Of a stretch of DNA of 64,000 nt, positions 8,658 to 16,731 are shown one piece after another. The stretch is taken from assembly GCA_002381645.1 (NCBI GenBank), contig DFXE01000010.1, forward strand, positions 348,663 through 412,662. The letters run 5' to 3'. The DNA is from Bacteroidales bacterium UBA4116. Its GTDB lineage: Bacteria; Bacteroidota; Bacteroidia; Bacteroidales; Tannerellaceae. How positions within the stretch are numbered: position 1 is the first letter of the stretch; each line of letters begins with the position of its first letter. The notes beneath the pieces were generated by a model. That model made no database searches. It was not told the origin of the DNA and saw only the letters and a program-made list of their open reading frames with translations. Position numbers and translations under genes: made by a program.

Positions 8658-9467
8658 AATCCATTCACCCCGTTTCCATTTTTTCCGCTATAAAATCGAG
8701 TTTCCCGTTTTTTACATTTTATTTTTGATTATCAAATGTTTACAGATATAAATCCCCCTGAAGATTTTAATATTTAAGCTTTAGTAATCTTCTGTATGCT
8801 AAAATAAGGAGGATTTTAAGTTATTGCCTATGAATATACTAAAGTAAACAGATAAAACCACATCCAAACATTTCGAAAGACAAACTGACAGTTTATCCTT
8901 ACTTAATTAATCACTAAATAATTTGCAAATAAAAAGTTTATCCTTGTAAACGCCTACAATATTAAACACATGAATTTATTATCATGTATAATATAACATA
9001 TTGTAAACAATTATTTGTTTATAAACATATACAATACTAATGTAAACAATAGCTTTGAACAAATTAGTTACTATTTTATTGTTGAATCATAATTTTTACA
9101 TAACCAATGATGTATATTATTTTTTTAAATATTTACATTAATCATAGGGTAGGATAGGGGATATGATTGTAAACATGTATTAAAATTTTAACATTAATAA
9201 GCACAGATTCAATTGTAATCCAAATATTTATATAAATTATCTAAAGTAATAATTGAATATATAATATTATGTTGATTAATGATGTTTACAATATGAAATT
9301 TACAAACCCAAACTGTTGTTTATATTTGTAACATGTATAATTTATATCTGTGAATTTTGGTATTTGTAAATATTGTTTATCTTTGTGTCACATAAGTAAA
9401 CATTTGTATCGAGAATAAAATATGTCATATTGTCATATAACATTCTTATAAAATACCTGTAATCCAG
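8658..9467. repeat. AT-rich 810-bp island with repeated TGTAAACA words, upstream of an XRE regulator
   Basis: There is no gene. Base composition is far more AT-rich than the flanks. Perfect TGTAAACA words (either strand) occur at 8737-8744, 9002-9009, 9041-9048, 9168-9175 and 9293-9300. Near matches are TGTAAACG 8945-8952, GTAAACA 8844-8850 and 9396-9402, and the perfect palindrome TGTTTATAAACA at 9016-9027. The cluster ends at the promoter of the XRE-type regulator, so it may hold its operators. Confidence 0.6.
9378..9385 (+). promoter_or_regulatory. Promoter for the XRE-family gene
   Basis: TATCTTTG matches TAnnTTTG. A TTTG at 9356-9359, 18 bases upstream, is a plausible -33 element. The predicted leader to the ATG at 9468 is about 75 bases. 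Confidence 0.55.
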
Positions 9468-9917
9468 ATGAAAGACCGAATTGTGGCTATAATGAATCAT
9501 GAGGGACTTAGTTATTCAAAGTTCGCTGAAATGGTCGGCATCCAGCGTTCTGCCATGTCTCATATTATTTCGGGCAGGAATAAACCAAGCCTGGATGTAT
9601 TAACTAAAATATTAGACTGCTTCACATATGTGAATACGGATTGGCTTATATTCGGAAAAGGCAGTATGATCACGGGAAATGAGGTGAGAGAGCCGGATTT
9701 GTTTACAAATTTGCCGGTAAATCCGCCCAATAGTAAAGATAATTCTGAAAATCGCAGGGAAATTGGGGTTCAGAACCGTCCAAATGAGCCTAAACTGACT
9801 GTTTCTGAAAAGGTTATCATACAAAAAGACGAATCAAAGATTGTCACTAAAATAATGTTATTCTATTCGGATAATACGTATGATACCTTTGTTCCGGAAA
9901 AAATTAAGAAAGACTAA
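9468..9917 (+). CDS. XRE-family helix-turn-helix protein
   Basis: 149 residues. The first ~60 residues are a Cro/CI-type helix-turn-helix: FAEMVGIQRSAMSHIISG is the HTH core, followed by NKPSLDVLTKIL and NTDWLIFGKGSM, the standard ending of this domain. Residues about 70-149 are a low-complexity linker (NPPNSKDNSENRREIG) and a short beta-rich tail (KIMLFYSDNTYDTFVPE). It sits directly upstream of pyrK-pyrD, an arrangement I recall from other Bacteroidales. pyrK has its own promoter, so the two need not be co-regulated. The AT-rich island upstream with repeated TGTAAACA words is a candidate binding region. No toxin partner or phage gene is nearby. Confidence 0.85.
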   Translation: MKDRIVAIMNHEGLSYSKFAEMVGIQRSAMSHIISGRNKPSLDVLTKILDCFTYVNTDWLIFGKGSMITGNEVREPDLFTNLPVNPPNSKDNSENRREIGVQNRPNEPKLTVSEKVIIQKDESKIVTKIMLFYSDNTYDTFVPEKIKKD

Positions 9918-9940
9918 CTAAATACTATATGGGAATCACG

Positions 9941-9948
9941 TATCTTTG
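9941..9948 (+). promoter_or_regulatory. -7 promoter element for pyrK-pyrD
   Basis: TATCTTTG matches TAnnTTTG, 22 bases before the pyrK ATG, in the short gap after the XRE gene. The predicted leader is very short, so leader-based attenuation is unlikely. Confidence 0.6.
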
Positions 9949-9970
9949 TATATAAATTGAGAAATCATAT

Positions 9971-10753
9971 ATGAAGAAGTACATGCTCGACCTGAAGGTT
10001 ACTCAAAATATCAACCTTCATCATAACTACTGCCTGCTTAAATTAACTACTGAAAATGTATTACCGGATATGCTTCCCGGACAATTTGTGCAGGTCCTTG
10101 TCCATAATTCCCCGACTACATTTCTTCGCCGCCCTATTTCAATCAATTATGTCGACAGACAAAATAACGAATTATGGCTCCTTATCCAGAAAGTCGGCGA
10201 CGGTACACGGGCTATGGCAGGATATAAACCCGGGGATATGGTAAATATTATGTTACCGTTGGGCAATAGTTTCACAATTCCTCCACATACTTCTCCCGAA
10301 CAGAAGCTTTTACTAATAGGCGGAGGTGTAGGAACTGCTCCTATGTTGTTTTTGGGATCTTACCTGAAAGAAGCCGGTTTTAACCCTGTCTTTCTTTTAG
10401 GTGCGCGTTCTATATCGGATTTATTGCAAGTAGAAGATTTCCAGCGTTTCGGGAAAGTCTTCACCACTACAGAAGACGGTTCACACGGTGAAATAGGGTT
10501 TGTTATCCACCATTCTATCCTAAATGATATCCCTTTCGACAGAATATATACCTGTGGTCCTAAACCCATGATGCTCAATGTAGCCAAATATGCAGCATAT
10601 AAATCAATAACATGCGAAGTATCCCTTGAAAATACGATGGCATGCGGGATTGGAGCTTGCTTGTGTTGTGTGGAGAATACAAACAAAGGGCACGTGTGTG
10701 TGTGTACAGAGGGCCCGGTATTTAATATAAACGATTTGACATGGCCGATTTAA
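9971..10753 (+). CDS. pyrK: Dihydroorotate dehydrogenase electron-transfer subunit
   Basis: 260 residues. PyrK pairs with PyrD (class 1B) and carries electrons from dihydroorotate oxidation to NAD+ through FAD and a [2Fe-2S] cluster, in de novo pyrimidine synthesis. It has an FAD-binding barrel (FVQVLVHNSP, FLRRPISINYVD: R-x-x-S type), an NAD-binding half (LLIGGGVGTAPMLFLG, YTCGPKPMM), and C-terminal cluster ligands C225, C230, C233 and C245 in CGIGACLCC and HVCVC. The stop lies 13 bases inside pyrD, so the two are translationally coupled, as expected for a heterotetrameric enzyme. Confidence 0.95.
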   Translation: MKKYMLDLKVTQNINLHHNYCLLKLTTENVLPDMLPGQFVQVLVHNSPTTFLRRPISINYVDRQNNELWLLIQKVGDGTRAMAGYKPGDMVNIMLPLGNSFTIPPHTSPEQKLLLIGGGVGTAPMLFLGSYLKEAGFNPVFLLGARSISDLLQVEDFQRFGKVFTTTEDGSHGEIGFVIHHSILNDIPFDRIYTCGPKPMMLNVAKYAAYKSITCEVSLENTMACGIGACLCCVENTNKGHVCVCTEGPVFNINDLTWPI

Positions 10754-11652
10754 GAGTTAATATAGGAAAATTAAATTTGAAAAACCCGGTAATGACTGCT
10801 TCGGGAACATTCGGATATGGTACTGAATATGCAGACTTTATGGATATCGGGCAGCTGGGTGGGATATTTGTAAAAGGAACTACTATCGAACACCGTGAAG
10901 GAAACCCCTATCCACGAATGGCGGAAACTCCATCCGGAATGTTGAACGCAGTCGGTCTGCAAAACAAAGGGGCTGATTATTTTGTGGAAAAAATTTATCC
11001 TGAAATTAAGGATTACAATACACATATGATTGTGAATGTCAGCGGTTCTTCTATCGAATCCTATGTAGAATGTGCTGAAAAGATAGCAACATTGGAAAAT
11101 ATTCCGGCTATTGAACTGAATATATCCTGTCCGAATGTAAAAAAAGGCGGCATGGCCTTTGGTGTAACATGTGCCGGTGCGAGTGAAGTAGTAAAGGCTG
11201 TGAGGAAAGTATATCCGAAGGTACTTATTGTAAAACTTTCACCTAATGTAACCGACATTACAGAGATAGCAAAAGCTGCTGAAGACGAAGGAGCCGATGC
11301 TGTTTCTTTGATCAATACATTACTCGGTATGGCGATTAATCCTATAACCAGGAAACCTGTTTTATCTACAATAACCGGAGGACTTTCCGGACCTTGTGTA
11401 AAACCTGTCGCGCTCCGTATGGTATGGCAAACGTATAAAGCGGTTAAGATACCTATCATTGGCTTAGGTGGTATTTCCAACTGGAAAGATGCCGTTGAAT
11501 TTATGCTTGCAGGGGCTACTGCTATACAGGTAGGGACATATAATTTTATAGACCCCACAGCATCCGTTAAAATTATAAACGGGCTAAACGAATATTGCGA
11601 TCAATTCGGCTTTAAGTCAGTTTCAGAACTAACCGGAGCGCTTGAAATATAA
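10741..11652 (+). CDS. pyrD: Dihydroorotate dehydrogenase, class 1B catalytic subunit
   Basis: 303 residues, the normal length. This FMN TIM-barrel enzyme oxidises dihydroorotate to orotate in the cytoplasm. MTASGTFGYGTEY begins the FMN-binding barrel, GMLNAVGLQNKG binds substrate, and IELNISCPN holds the catalytic base Cys130, which marks class 1 enzymes (class 2 has Ser). IIGLGGISNWKDAVEFMLAGA and AIQVGTYNF close the phosphate-binding end. It overlaps pyrK by 13 bases. The convergent xth gene ends 4 bases downstream, leaving no room for a separate terminator. Confidence 0.96.
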   Translation: MADLRVNIGKLNLKNPVMTASGTFGYGTEYADFMDIGQLGGIFVKGTTIEHREGNPYPRMAETPSGMLNAVGLQNKGADYFVEKIYPEIKDYNTHMIVNVSGSSIESYVECAEKIATLENIPAIELNISCPNVKKGGMAFGVTCAGASEVVKAVRKVYPKVLIVKLSPNVTDITEIAKAAEDEGADAVSLINTLLGMAINPITRKPVLSTITGGLSGPCVKPVALRMVWQTYKAVKIPIIGLGGISNWKDAVEFMLAGATAIQVGTYNFIDPTASVKIINGLNEYCDQFGFKSVSELTGALEI

Positions 11653-11655
11653 GTT

Positions 11656-12417
11656 TTAACCGATTTTCAAAACGGCGGGACAATGGTCGGAATGGACTGC
11701 TTCATTGAGTATGTATGCCTCTTTTATCCTTGATTTCATCGATTGGCTTACCATACAATAATCAATACGCCATCCTTTATTATTTGTACGGGCATTAAAA
11801 CGGTAGCTCCACCAGGTATATTGTTGTTTTTCGGGATTCAGATAACGAAAAGAATCGACAAAGCCGGTTTGGAGGAATCCTGTCATCCACTCCCTTTCTT
11901 CAGGAAGGAAGCCACTGCTCTTTGCATTCCGCACAGGATCATGTATATCTATAGGTTCATGGCAGATATTATAATCCCCGCAAATAATCAGGTTGGGCCT
12001 TGATTTATGTAATTCCAGTACATACTCCTGAAAATCTTTCAGCCACTCCATTTTGAAGTCTTGGCGTTCATCCCCGCTTGTACCGGAAGGATGATATACG
12101 CTTACAACAGAAACATCGCCAAAATCCGCACGGAGAAATCGGCCTTCATTATCATATTTTTCAATGCCCATTCCGCATACTACATGATCAGGTTTCGTCT
12201 TTGTCAGAATAGCAACGCCACTATACCCTTTCTTTTGCGCGCAACAGAGATAGGTATAATAACCTAACTTTGAAAATATCTCCGCCGGATACTGTTCGGG
12301 TTGCAGTTTTGTTTCCTGCAGGCAAAGCACATCCGGCTGTTCAACCTGCAACCATTCTGCAAATCCTTTATTAATGGCGGCCCGTAGTCCGTTCACGTTG
12401 TACGTTATAATTTTCAT
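11656..12417 (-). CDS. xth: Exodeoxyribonuclease III / AP endonuclease
   Basis: 253 residues. It nicks DNA at abasic sites and removes 3' blocking groups in base-excision repair. All exonuclease III/AP-endonuclease signatures are present: IITYNVNGLRAA, LCLQETKLQ (metal-binding Glu), VSVYHPSG, LIICGDYN (catalytic Asp/Asn pair), and SDHCPAVL (catalytic Asp-His) at the C-terminus. The WRIDYCMVS segment supports a DNA-specific ExoIII-type enzyme rather than a phosphodiesterase relative. A TAnnTTTG element lies about 30 bases upstream, divergent from mgtC. Confidence 0.95.
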   Translation of the reverse strand: MKIITYNVNGLRAAINKGFAEWLQVEQPDVLCLQETKLQPEQYPAEIFSKLGYYTYLCCAQKKGYSGVAILTKTKPDHVVCGMGIEKYDNEGRFLRADFGDVSVVSVYHPSGTSGDERQDFKMEWLKDFQEYVLELHKSRPNLIICGDYNICHEPIDIHDPVRNAKSSGFLPEEREWMTGFLQTGFVDSFRYLNPEKQQYTWWSYRFNARTNNKGWRIDYCMVSQSMKSRIKEAYILNEAVHSDHCPAVLKIG

Positions 12418-12443
12418 TTCATCCAGAATTAAGTTTGAAGACT

Positions 12444-12451
12444 CAAAGATA
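12444..12451 (-). promoter_or_regulatory. -7 promoter element for xth
   Basis: CAAAGATA on plus reads TATCTTTG on minus, matching TAnnTTTG, about 27 bases from the xth ATG. Confidence 0.55.
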
Positions 12452-12497
12452 CGAAAAACAACCTGTTCCTATTATCTGTTCATGTAAGATAATTACG

Positions 12498-12505
12498 TAT
12501 GTTTG
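12498..12505 (+). promoter_or_regulatory. -7 promoter element for the mgtC-like gene
   Basis: TATGTTTG matches TAnnTTTG, 24 bases before the ATG at 12530. It is divergent from the xth promoter, with about 45 bases between them. Confidence 0.55.
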
Positions 12506-12529
12506 TGACAGAAAGATGACAATATTAAG

Positions 12530-13246
12530 ATGTTTGAGCAATTAATAACAGAATTGGACCAGGTGCTCGACAGTACCATTGTAACACCTTATACCGCAGT
12601 AATAAGGCTATCCATTAGTTTTGTACTGGGAGCTATTGTAGGAGGTGAACGACAAATGAGAAGGCGGGATGCCGGAATGCGGACATTTACGCTTATTTGC
12701 ATGGGGTCTACTGCTGCTATGCTGATATCCATATGGATACCACAAACTTATACCACTTTTCTGAATGGGGATCCCGGACGTATAGCGGCGCAAGTATTGA
12801 CGGGCATCGGTTTTCTTGGAGCAGGCGCCATTATACAAAGCCACGGCAGTATCCACGGGCTGACTACTGCCGCCTGCATATGGGTAATGGCGGTCATTGG
12901 CTTAGCTGTAGGCGCAGGTATGTTTGTCCCTGCTATCATCACCACGTTTTTTACCGTATTTATACTTCTTTCACTGGAGAAACTTGAAAAAAGGATGTTC
13001 TTAAGCGGTGTCAATAAAATACTTACCATTCATTGTTCGACTTCTACACCCGATCTTCGGTCTATCCGTAAAATCCTGGAGGAAAATAAGGTTTTTATTG
13101 TAAGCGTATCCTATGAAAATAACTACGAAAAAGATACGGCGGTAATTACTTATAAGGTTAACTTAAAGTCGATTTCATCGTACAATGCATTGTTTGGTGA
13201 AATTCGCAAACAGGGATATATTACCCAAATCAGGCTTTTAGCCTGA
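12530..13246 (+). CDS. MgtC/SapB family inner-membrane protein
   Basis: 238 residues. The MgtC family is linked to growth in low magnesium and, in some pathogens, to inhibition of F-type ATPase; the role in commensals is unclear. The family signature GAIVGGERQMRRRDAGMRTF is followed by four or five membrane segments (LICMGSTAAMLISIW, ILTGIGFLGAGAII, AACIWVMAVIGLAVGAGMF, IITTFFTVFILLSL). A cytoplasmic ACT-like tail of ~75 residues ends the protein. It converges on a Dabb gene only 10 bases away. No magnesium riboswitch is visible, as the leader is too short. Confidence 0.88.
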   Translation: MFEQLITELDQVLDSTIVTPYTAVIRLSISFVLGAIVGGERQMRRRDAGMRTFTLICMGSTAAMLISIWIPQTYTTFLNGDPGRIAAQVLTGIGFLGAGAIIQSHGSIHGLTTAACIWVMAVIGLAVGAGMFVPAIITTFFTVFILLSLEKLEKRMFLSGVNKILTIHCSTSTPDLRSIRKILEENKVFIVSVSYENNYEKDTAVITYKVNLKSISSYNALFGEIRKQGYITQIRLLA

Positions 13247-13256
13247 CTGGTATCTT

Positions 13257-13559
13257 TTAATATTCGTAATCAACACAGGCCCTGTCTGCTTTAACAGGAG
13301 CAAGTACATTTTTTGATACCGCTACATGCTCAGGGTGATTGGCATATGCTTTAACATCTTCCAATGAGTCAAGTTCGGTTGTAAGGATCAGATCCCATGT
13401 TTCTTCAGGATTTACATTAAAATCCACCCGAATATAACGCAATAGATCGATTTTGTCTTTTAATGCTTCCAAAGACGATTTGATTTCTTCCATTTTGTTT
13501 GTTTTATCGTCCGGAGACGCAAACTCTATCAATTTAAACATTACAATATGCCTGATCAT
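13257..13559 (-). CDS. Dabb family (stress-responsive A/B barrel) protein
   Basis: 100 residues forming a single dimeric alpha/beta barrel domain. It opens with the family hallmark MIRHIVMFKL, continues with the helix region and VDFNVNPEETWDLILTTELDS, and ends ANHPEHVAVSKNVLAPV. Dabb proteins in bacteria mostly have no assigned reaction; some relatives are cyclases or stress proteins. It follows serB on the same strand but is separated from it by the 13594-13718 repeat region, so co-transcription is uncertain. Function not assigned. Confidence 0.85.
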   Translation of the reverse strand: MIRHIVMFKLIEFASPDDKTNKMEEIKSSLEALKDKIDLLRYIRVDFNVNPEETWDLILTTELDSLEDVKAYANHPEHVAVSKNVLAPVKADRACVDYEY

Positions 13560-13593
13560 AATACAGTTATTTATGAATTATTTATATGAATTA

Positions 13594-13718
13594 GTAGTTA
13601 AATGAGTTATCACTTGCTTCGCTCATGAGTAGTTAAGGAGTTAAGAACAGCACTAATTTCTACTTATCTTCTAATTTACAGCTATGTAACTGATAACTAC
13701 CTGACTCCTTTAACTACT
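13594..13718. repeat. Octamer-type word repeats with an opposed copy
   Basis: GTAGTTAA followed by a GAGTTA-containing word occurs at 13594-13609 and 13629-13644. At 13702-13718 a near-perfect reverse complement of AGTAGTTAAGGAGTTA appears (one inserted base, one mismatch), giving a long hairpin with a loop of about 58 bases. The right arm overlaps the serB stop codon. It resembles the 8-bp word array at 31918-32126. Confidence 0.65.
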
Positions 13719-14943
13719 ATATTTGTTCATTCAGATAAGAATCCTTATAGCCTAAAAAGTATAATACTCCGTCAAGGCCAATGGTAGAAATAGATTGTTT
13801 GGCTGTTTCTTTTACTTTAGGTTTGGCCCGGAAAGCAATACCAAGACCGGCAATACTTATCATCGGCAAATCGTTGGCGCCATCACCTACAGCTACAGTC
13901 TGACGGATATCCACATTTTCAACCTGTGATATTAAACGAAGTAGTTCGGCTTTCCGCTTTCCGTCTACAATATCTCCAATATACCGTCCGGTCAGCTTTC
14001 CATCTTCCACTTCGAGTTCGTTGGCGTATACATAGTCAATGCCAAACTTTTGTTTCAGATAATTACCAAAATAAGTAAATCCACCGGATAATATAGCGAT
14101 CTTAAATCCAACTTTTTTTAATATATGCATCAGCCTGTCAGCACCTTCCGTTATGGGCAGGTTCTCAGCAATCTCCTGCATAACGGATACATCCAGACCT
14201 TTTAATAAGGCACAACGTTCGCGAAAACTTTCCGCAAAGTCGATTTCCCCACGCATGGCCGCCTCTGTAATAGCCTTTACCTGTTCGCCAACCCCGGCAC
14301 GTTCGGCAAGTTCATCGATAACCTCTGTTTCAATAAGCGTAGAATCCATATCAAAACAAATCAAACGTCTCATCCTGCGGTACATGCTGTCTTCCTGAAA
14401 AGAGATATCCACTTCTAATTCTGCGGATAATTCAAGAAAGGCTAACTGCATCTGTTCTTTATCTTTAGGGGTACCACGTACCGAAAATTCTACACTTGCC
14501 TTAGGAGTACGTTCGCTTTCTTCCAAAGGAATCCTTCCGGTAAGGCGGCGGATATCATCAATATTCATTCCCTGGTCGGCTACAATACGGGATATACCGG
14601 CTATTTGTTTTGCCGTAAGTTTTTTACCCAGGATAGTGATAATGTATCTGTTTTTACCCTGCAAACTTACCCATTTCGTGTATTCTTCCTTGGATATAGG
14701 ATTAAAGCGGATATTGACATCCAACTCATAGCTTTTAAAGAGTAATTCTTTTAAAATGTCGCCGGAATCACCCGCCGTACTTTGAAAAAGTATACCTAAT
14801 GACAGGTTATTATGAATATCGGCCTGACCGATATCGAGGATAACGGCATTTCTTTTTGCCAGGATTTCTGTGAGTGCGGCCGTTACCCCGGGGCGGTCTG
14901 TACCGCTTATGTTAGTAAATATAATTTCGTCTTTTTGTACCAT
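13717..14943 (-). CDS. serB: Phosphoserine phosphatase with two N-terminal ACT domains
   Basis: 408 residues. It performs the last step of serine synthesis, hydrolysing phosphoserine. Two ACT regulatory domains occupy about residues 5-80 and 100-180 (FTNISGTDRPGVTAALTEIL opens the first). The HAD catalytic domain follows: CFDMDSTLIETEVIDELA has D198 (nucleophile) and D200, ILSGGFTYF is motif II, and VAVGDGANDLPMISIAGLGIAF is motif III. The double-ACT form is normal in Bacteroidota and suggests serine feedback. A TAnnTTTG promoter lies just upstream; the 3' end runs into a repeat region. Confidence 0.95.
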   Translation of the reverse strand: MVQKDEIIFTNISGTDRPGVTAALTEILAKRNAVILDIGQADIHNNLSLGILFQSTAGDSGDILKELLFKSYELDVNIRFNPISKEEYTKWVSLQGKNRYIITILGKKLTAKQIAGISRIVADQGMNIDDIRRLTGRIPLEESERTPKASVEFSVRGTPKDKEQMQLAFLELSAELEVDISFQEDSMYRRMRRLICFDMDSTLIETEVIDELAERAGVGEQVKAITEAAMRGEIDFAESFRERCALLKGLDVSVMQEIAENLPITEGADRLMHILKKVGFKIAILSGGFTYFGNYLKQKFGIDYVYANELEVEDGKLTGRYIGDIVDGKRKAELLRLISQVENVDIRQTVAVGDGANDLPMISIAGLGIAFRAKPKVKETAKQSISTIGLDGVLYFLGYKDSYLNEQI

Positions 14944-14963
14944 ATTTATAAGGCATTTTGGCG

Positions 14964-14971
14964 CAAAGTTA
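14964..14971 (-). promoter_or_regulatory. -7 promoter element for serB
   Basis: CAAAGTTA on plus reads TAACTTTG on minus, matching TAnnTTTG, about 21 bases from the serB ATG. Confidence 0.55.
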
Positions 14972-15100
14972 AATAAGAAATATAAAATTCTCTTTTTTTA
15001 ATGAACATTTTTGCCGTTTTTGATGTTTTATAAAAAAACTCCTTTTTGTTTTACATAGAACCTGGTAACCTTAGTAAGTCCTGACGGGCAGGCGAAAAAA

Positions 15101-15529
15101 ATGAAATTACAATTTGAGATTAAAGAGAAAATGCCTGAAATCATTGATGAAATTCTCCATTCTGAAAAATGGTATTGTACTGTTACTGATGATAATTGCG
15201 GCCTTAAAAGAGTTGTAATTGTTGATCCGGTCTATAAATCCAAAACATTTATTGAAATTTGGGAAAAAGAAATTCACATTAAAACTAATCATTCTGACCA
15301 TACCTATCGCCTATTTCCAAAAGGAAACGCAGTGACCTGTGAATATATCGGGACTCATCGTGGCCTTTTAAAGCATAAACTTCTTCCCAAAATAACGCCG
15401 GTAAATAATATAAATTATTTAGTAAATAATAAAACTGATGATATATATCAGAATGAAAAGGATCATTACCGGTCGCAACGTTTATATGATGAATTTATAA
15501 ATGATACAATCCCTATCCCGTTTTTTTAA
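15101..15529 (+). CDS. Hypothetical protein, unrecognised
   Basis: 142 residues, no signal peptide and no membrane segment. The N-terminal ~100 residues look like a compact alpha+beta fold with alternating strands (TFIEIWEKEIHIKT, RLFPKGNAVTCEYIG). The tail is Asn/Asp/Tyr-rich and probably disordered. I do not recognise a family. It is AT-rich, divergent from serB and convergent with corA, whose terminator follows it. The coding call rests on length, the ATG start and plausible amino-acid composition. Confidence 0.6.
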   Translation: MKLQFEIKEKMPEIIDEILHSEKWYCTVTDDNCGLKRVVIVDPVYKSKTFIEIWEKEIHIKTNHSDHTYRLFPKGNAVTCEYIGTHRGLLKHKLLPKITPVNNINYLVNNKTDDIYQNEKDHYRSQRLYDEFINDTIPIPFF

Positions 15530-15569
15530 TAAAAATGTATCCGGATATACTAATTGTATAACCGGATAC
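15530..15569 (-). terminator. Terminator of corA
   Basis: GTATCCGG (15537-15544) pairs with CCGGATAC (15562-15569). On the minus strand the stem is followed by ATTTTTATT. It lies 25 bases after the corA stop, between convergent genes. Confidence 0.7.
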
Positions 15570-15594
15570 CCCCCGTCAAAACATATAATGTGAT

Positions 15595-16527
15595 TTAAAA
15601 CCACCTGATTTTTCTAAAAATGTAAAATGCTAACGCTGATAGCGCTACAGCTCCTACAACAATTACAAGAAATCCATAGTCCCATTCTTCCCAATAATTA
15701 ACAACGTTCATTCCATAAAAACTTGCAATAAGTGTCGGTACCATTAATATAATGGAAATGGAAGTCATACGTTTCATTATGGTATTCACATTATTGGATA
15801 TGACAGAGGCAAATGCATCCATTGTTCCCGTTAGAATATCACTATAAATATTAACCGTATTATGAGCTTGTTTCAATTCGGTATCTACATCCTCAATAAG
15901 GTCATTGTCTATATGGTAAACAGGTTCTTTAAATATACTTTGCAACTTGGTCAACATAACTTCATTTCCACGTATGGAAGTATTGAAAAAAACAAGGCTC
16001 TTCTGAAGGTTCATCAACCGCAACAGGTCTTCGTTACGGATACTTTTGGCCAAGGCGTTTTCCGCTTGTGTTATCTCATTATTAATTTTCTTTAGATATT
16101 TCAGGAACCATACGGCAGATGAATGAATTAAACGCATAATTAATTCATATTTATTCTGAACCATCAACTGCTTCCTTTGTGTATACCGGATAAAATCTGA
16201 TATTACTTCTGTTTTAAAATAACAGACAGTGACGATAACCTCGTCATTTGTCATTATGCCGATCGGAACTGTGGAAAACGGGATTGTTTCATCTTTACTT
16301 ATGATTGGAATACGCAGGATAGTCAGTAACCAGTTACCCTCGTAATCAATACGCGGACGTTCGTCGGTATCTTCTATATCGGAAAGAAATGATTCGGGAA
16401 CGTGTAATTCCTGGATAAGGTATTGGATATCATTTATATCGGGAGTTTCCACATTCACCCAACTGTTTGGAATCCATTGTGTTTTTTCGGCAAAACCTGT
16501 TTTTTCTGCATAAAGGTATTTTCTCAT
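15595..16527 (-). CDS. corA: CorA family magnesium/divalent cation transporter
   Basis: 310 residues. CorA pentamers let Mg2+ (also Co2+ or Ni2+) across the inner membrane. A long cytoplasmic N-domain is followed by two C-terminal helices: the first ends in the diagnostic YGMNV (G-M-N gate), the second is FLVIVVGAVALSALAFYIF, and the tail is basic (RKIRWF). An unusually strong Shine-Dalgarno (AAAGGAGG at 16533-16540 on the minus strand) lies 5 bases before the ATG, rare in this phylum and supporting this start. The predicted leader is about 118 bases and could hold regulation, but I see no known magnesium sensor. Confidence 0.92.
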   Translation of the reverse strand: MRKYLYAEKTGFAEKTQWIPNSWVNVETPDINDIQYLIQELHVPESFLSDIEDTDERPRIDYEGNWLLTILRIPIISKDETIPFSTVPIGIMTNDEVIVTVCYFKTEVISDFIRYTQRKQLMVQNKYELIMRLIHSSAVWFLKYLKKINNEITQAENALAKSIRNEDLLRLMNLQKSLVFFNTSIRGNEVMLTKLQSIFKEPVYHIDNDLIEDVDTELKQAHNTVNIYSDILTGTMDAFASVISNNVNTIMKRMTSISIILMVPTLIASFYGMNVVNYWEEWDYGFLVIVVGAVALSALAFYIFRKIRWF

Positions 16528-16645
16528 GATTGCCTCCTTTCATGTTTGTGATACAGAGGCTTAAAAGAAACCCCTGCGTCAGTAATTACTATTTGATTTT
16601 AATATTCGCGGAAAACTATCGTCCATAATTTGTAATTATTTTTTA

Positions 16646-16680
16646 CGCATGCAAAGGTATAAAAAAAGGTCGCATGCAAA
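16646..16680 (-). promoter_or_regulatory. corA promoter with duplicated CGCATGCAAA
   Basis: On the minus strand TACCTTTG (plus 16652-16659) is the -7 element, and TTTG (plus 16677-16680) is a possible -33 element 17 bases away. Both lie within identical 10-bp copies of CGCATGCAAA (16646-16655 and 16671-16680), each holding the palindrome GCATGC, so a dimeric regulator could bind across the promoter. Confidence 0.55.
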
Positions 16681-16692
16681 ATAAAAAAACAC

Positions 16693-16700
16693 TAAATTTG
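16693..16700 (+). promoter_or_regulatory. -7 promoter element for dnaB
   Basis: TAAATTTG matches TAnnTTTG, 31 bases before the dnaB ATG and next to the divergent corA promoter. Confidence 0.5.
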
Positions 16701-16731
16701 ATCCCTCAAAATAAACCTGCACAATATAATC

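Noticed and set aside
8658..9467. Chromosomal replication origin
   Set aside because: AT-rich and repeat-bearing, but TGTAAACA is not a DnaA box (TTATCCACA type) and no dnaA or other origin genes are next to it.
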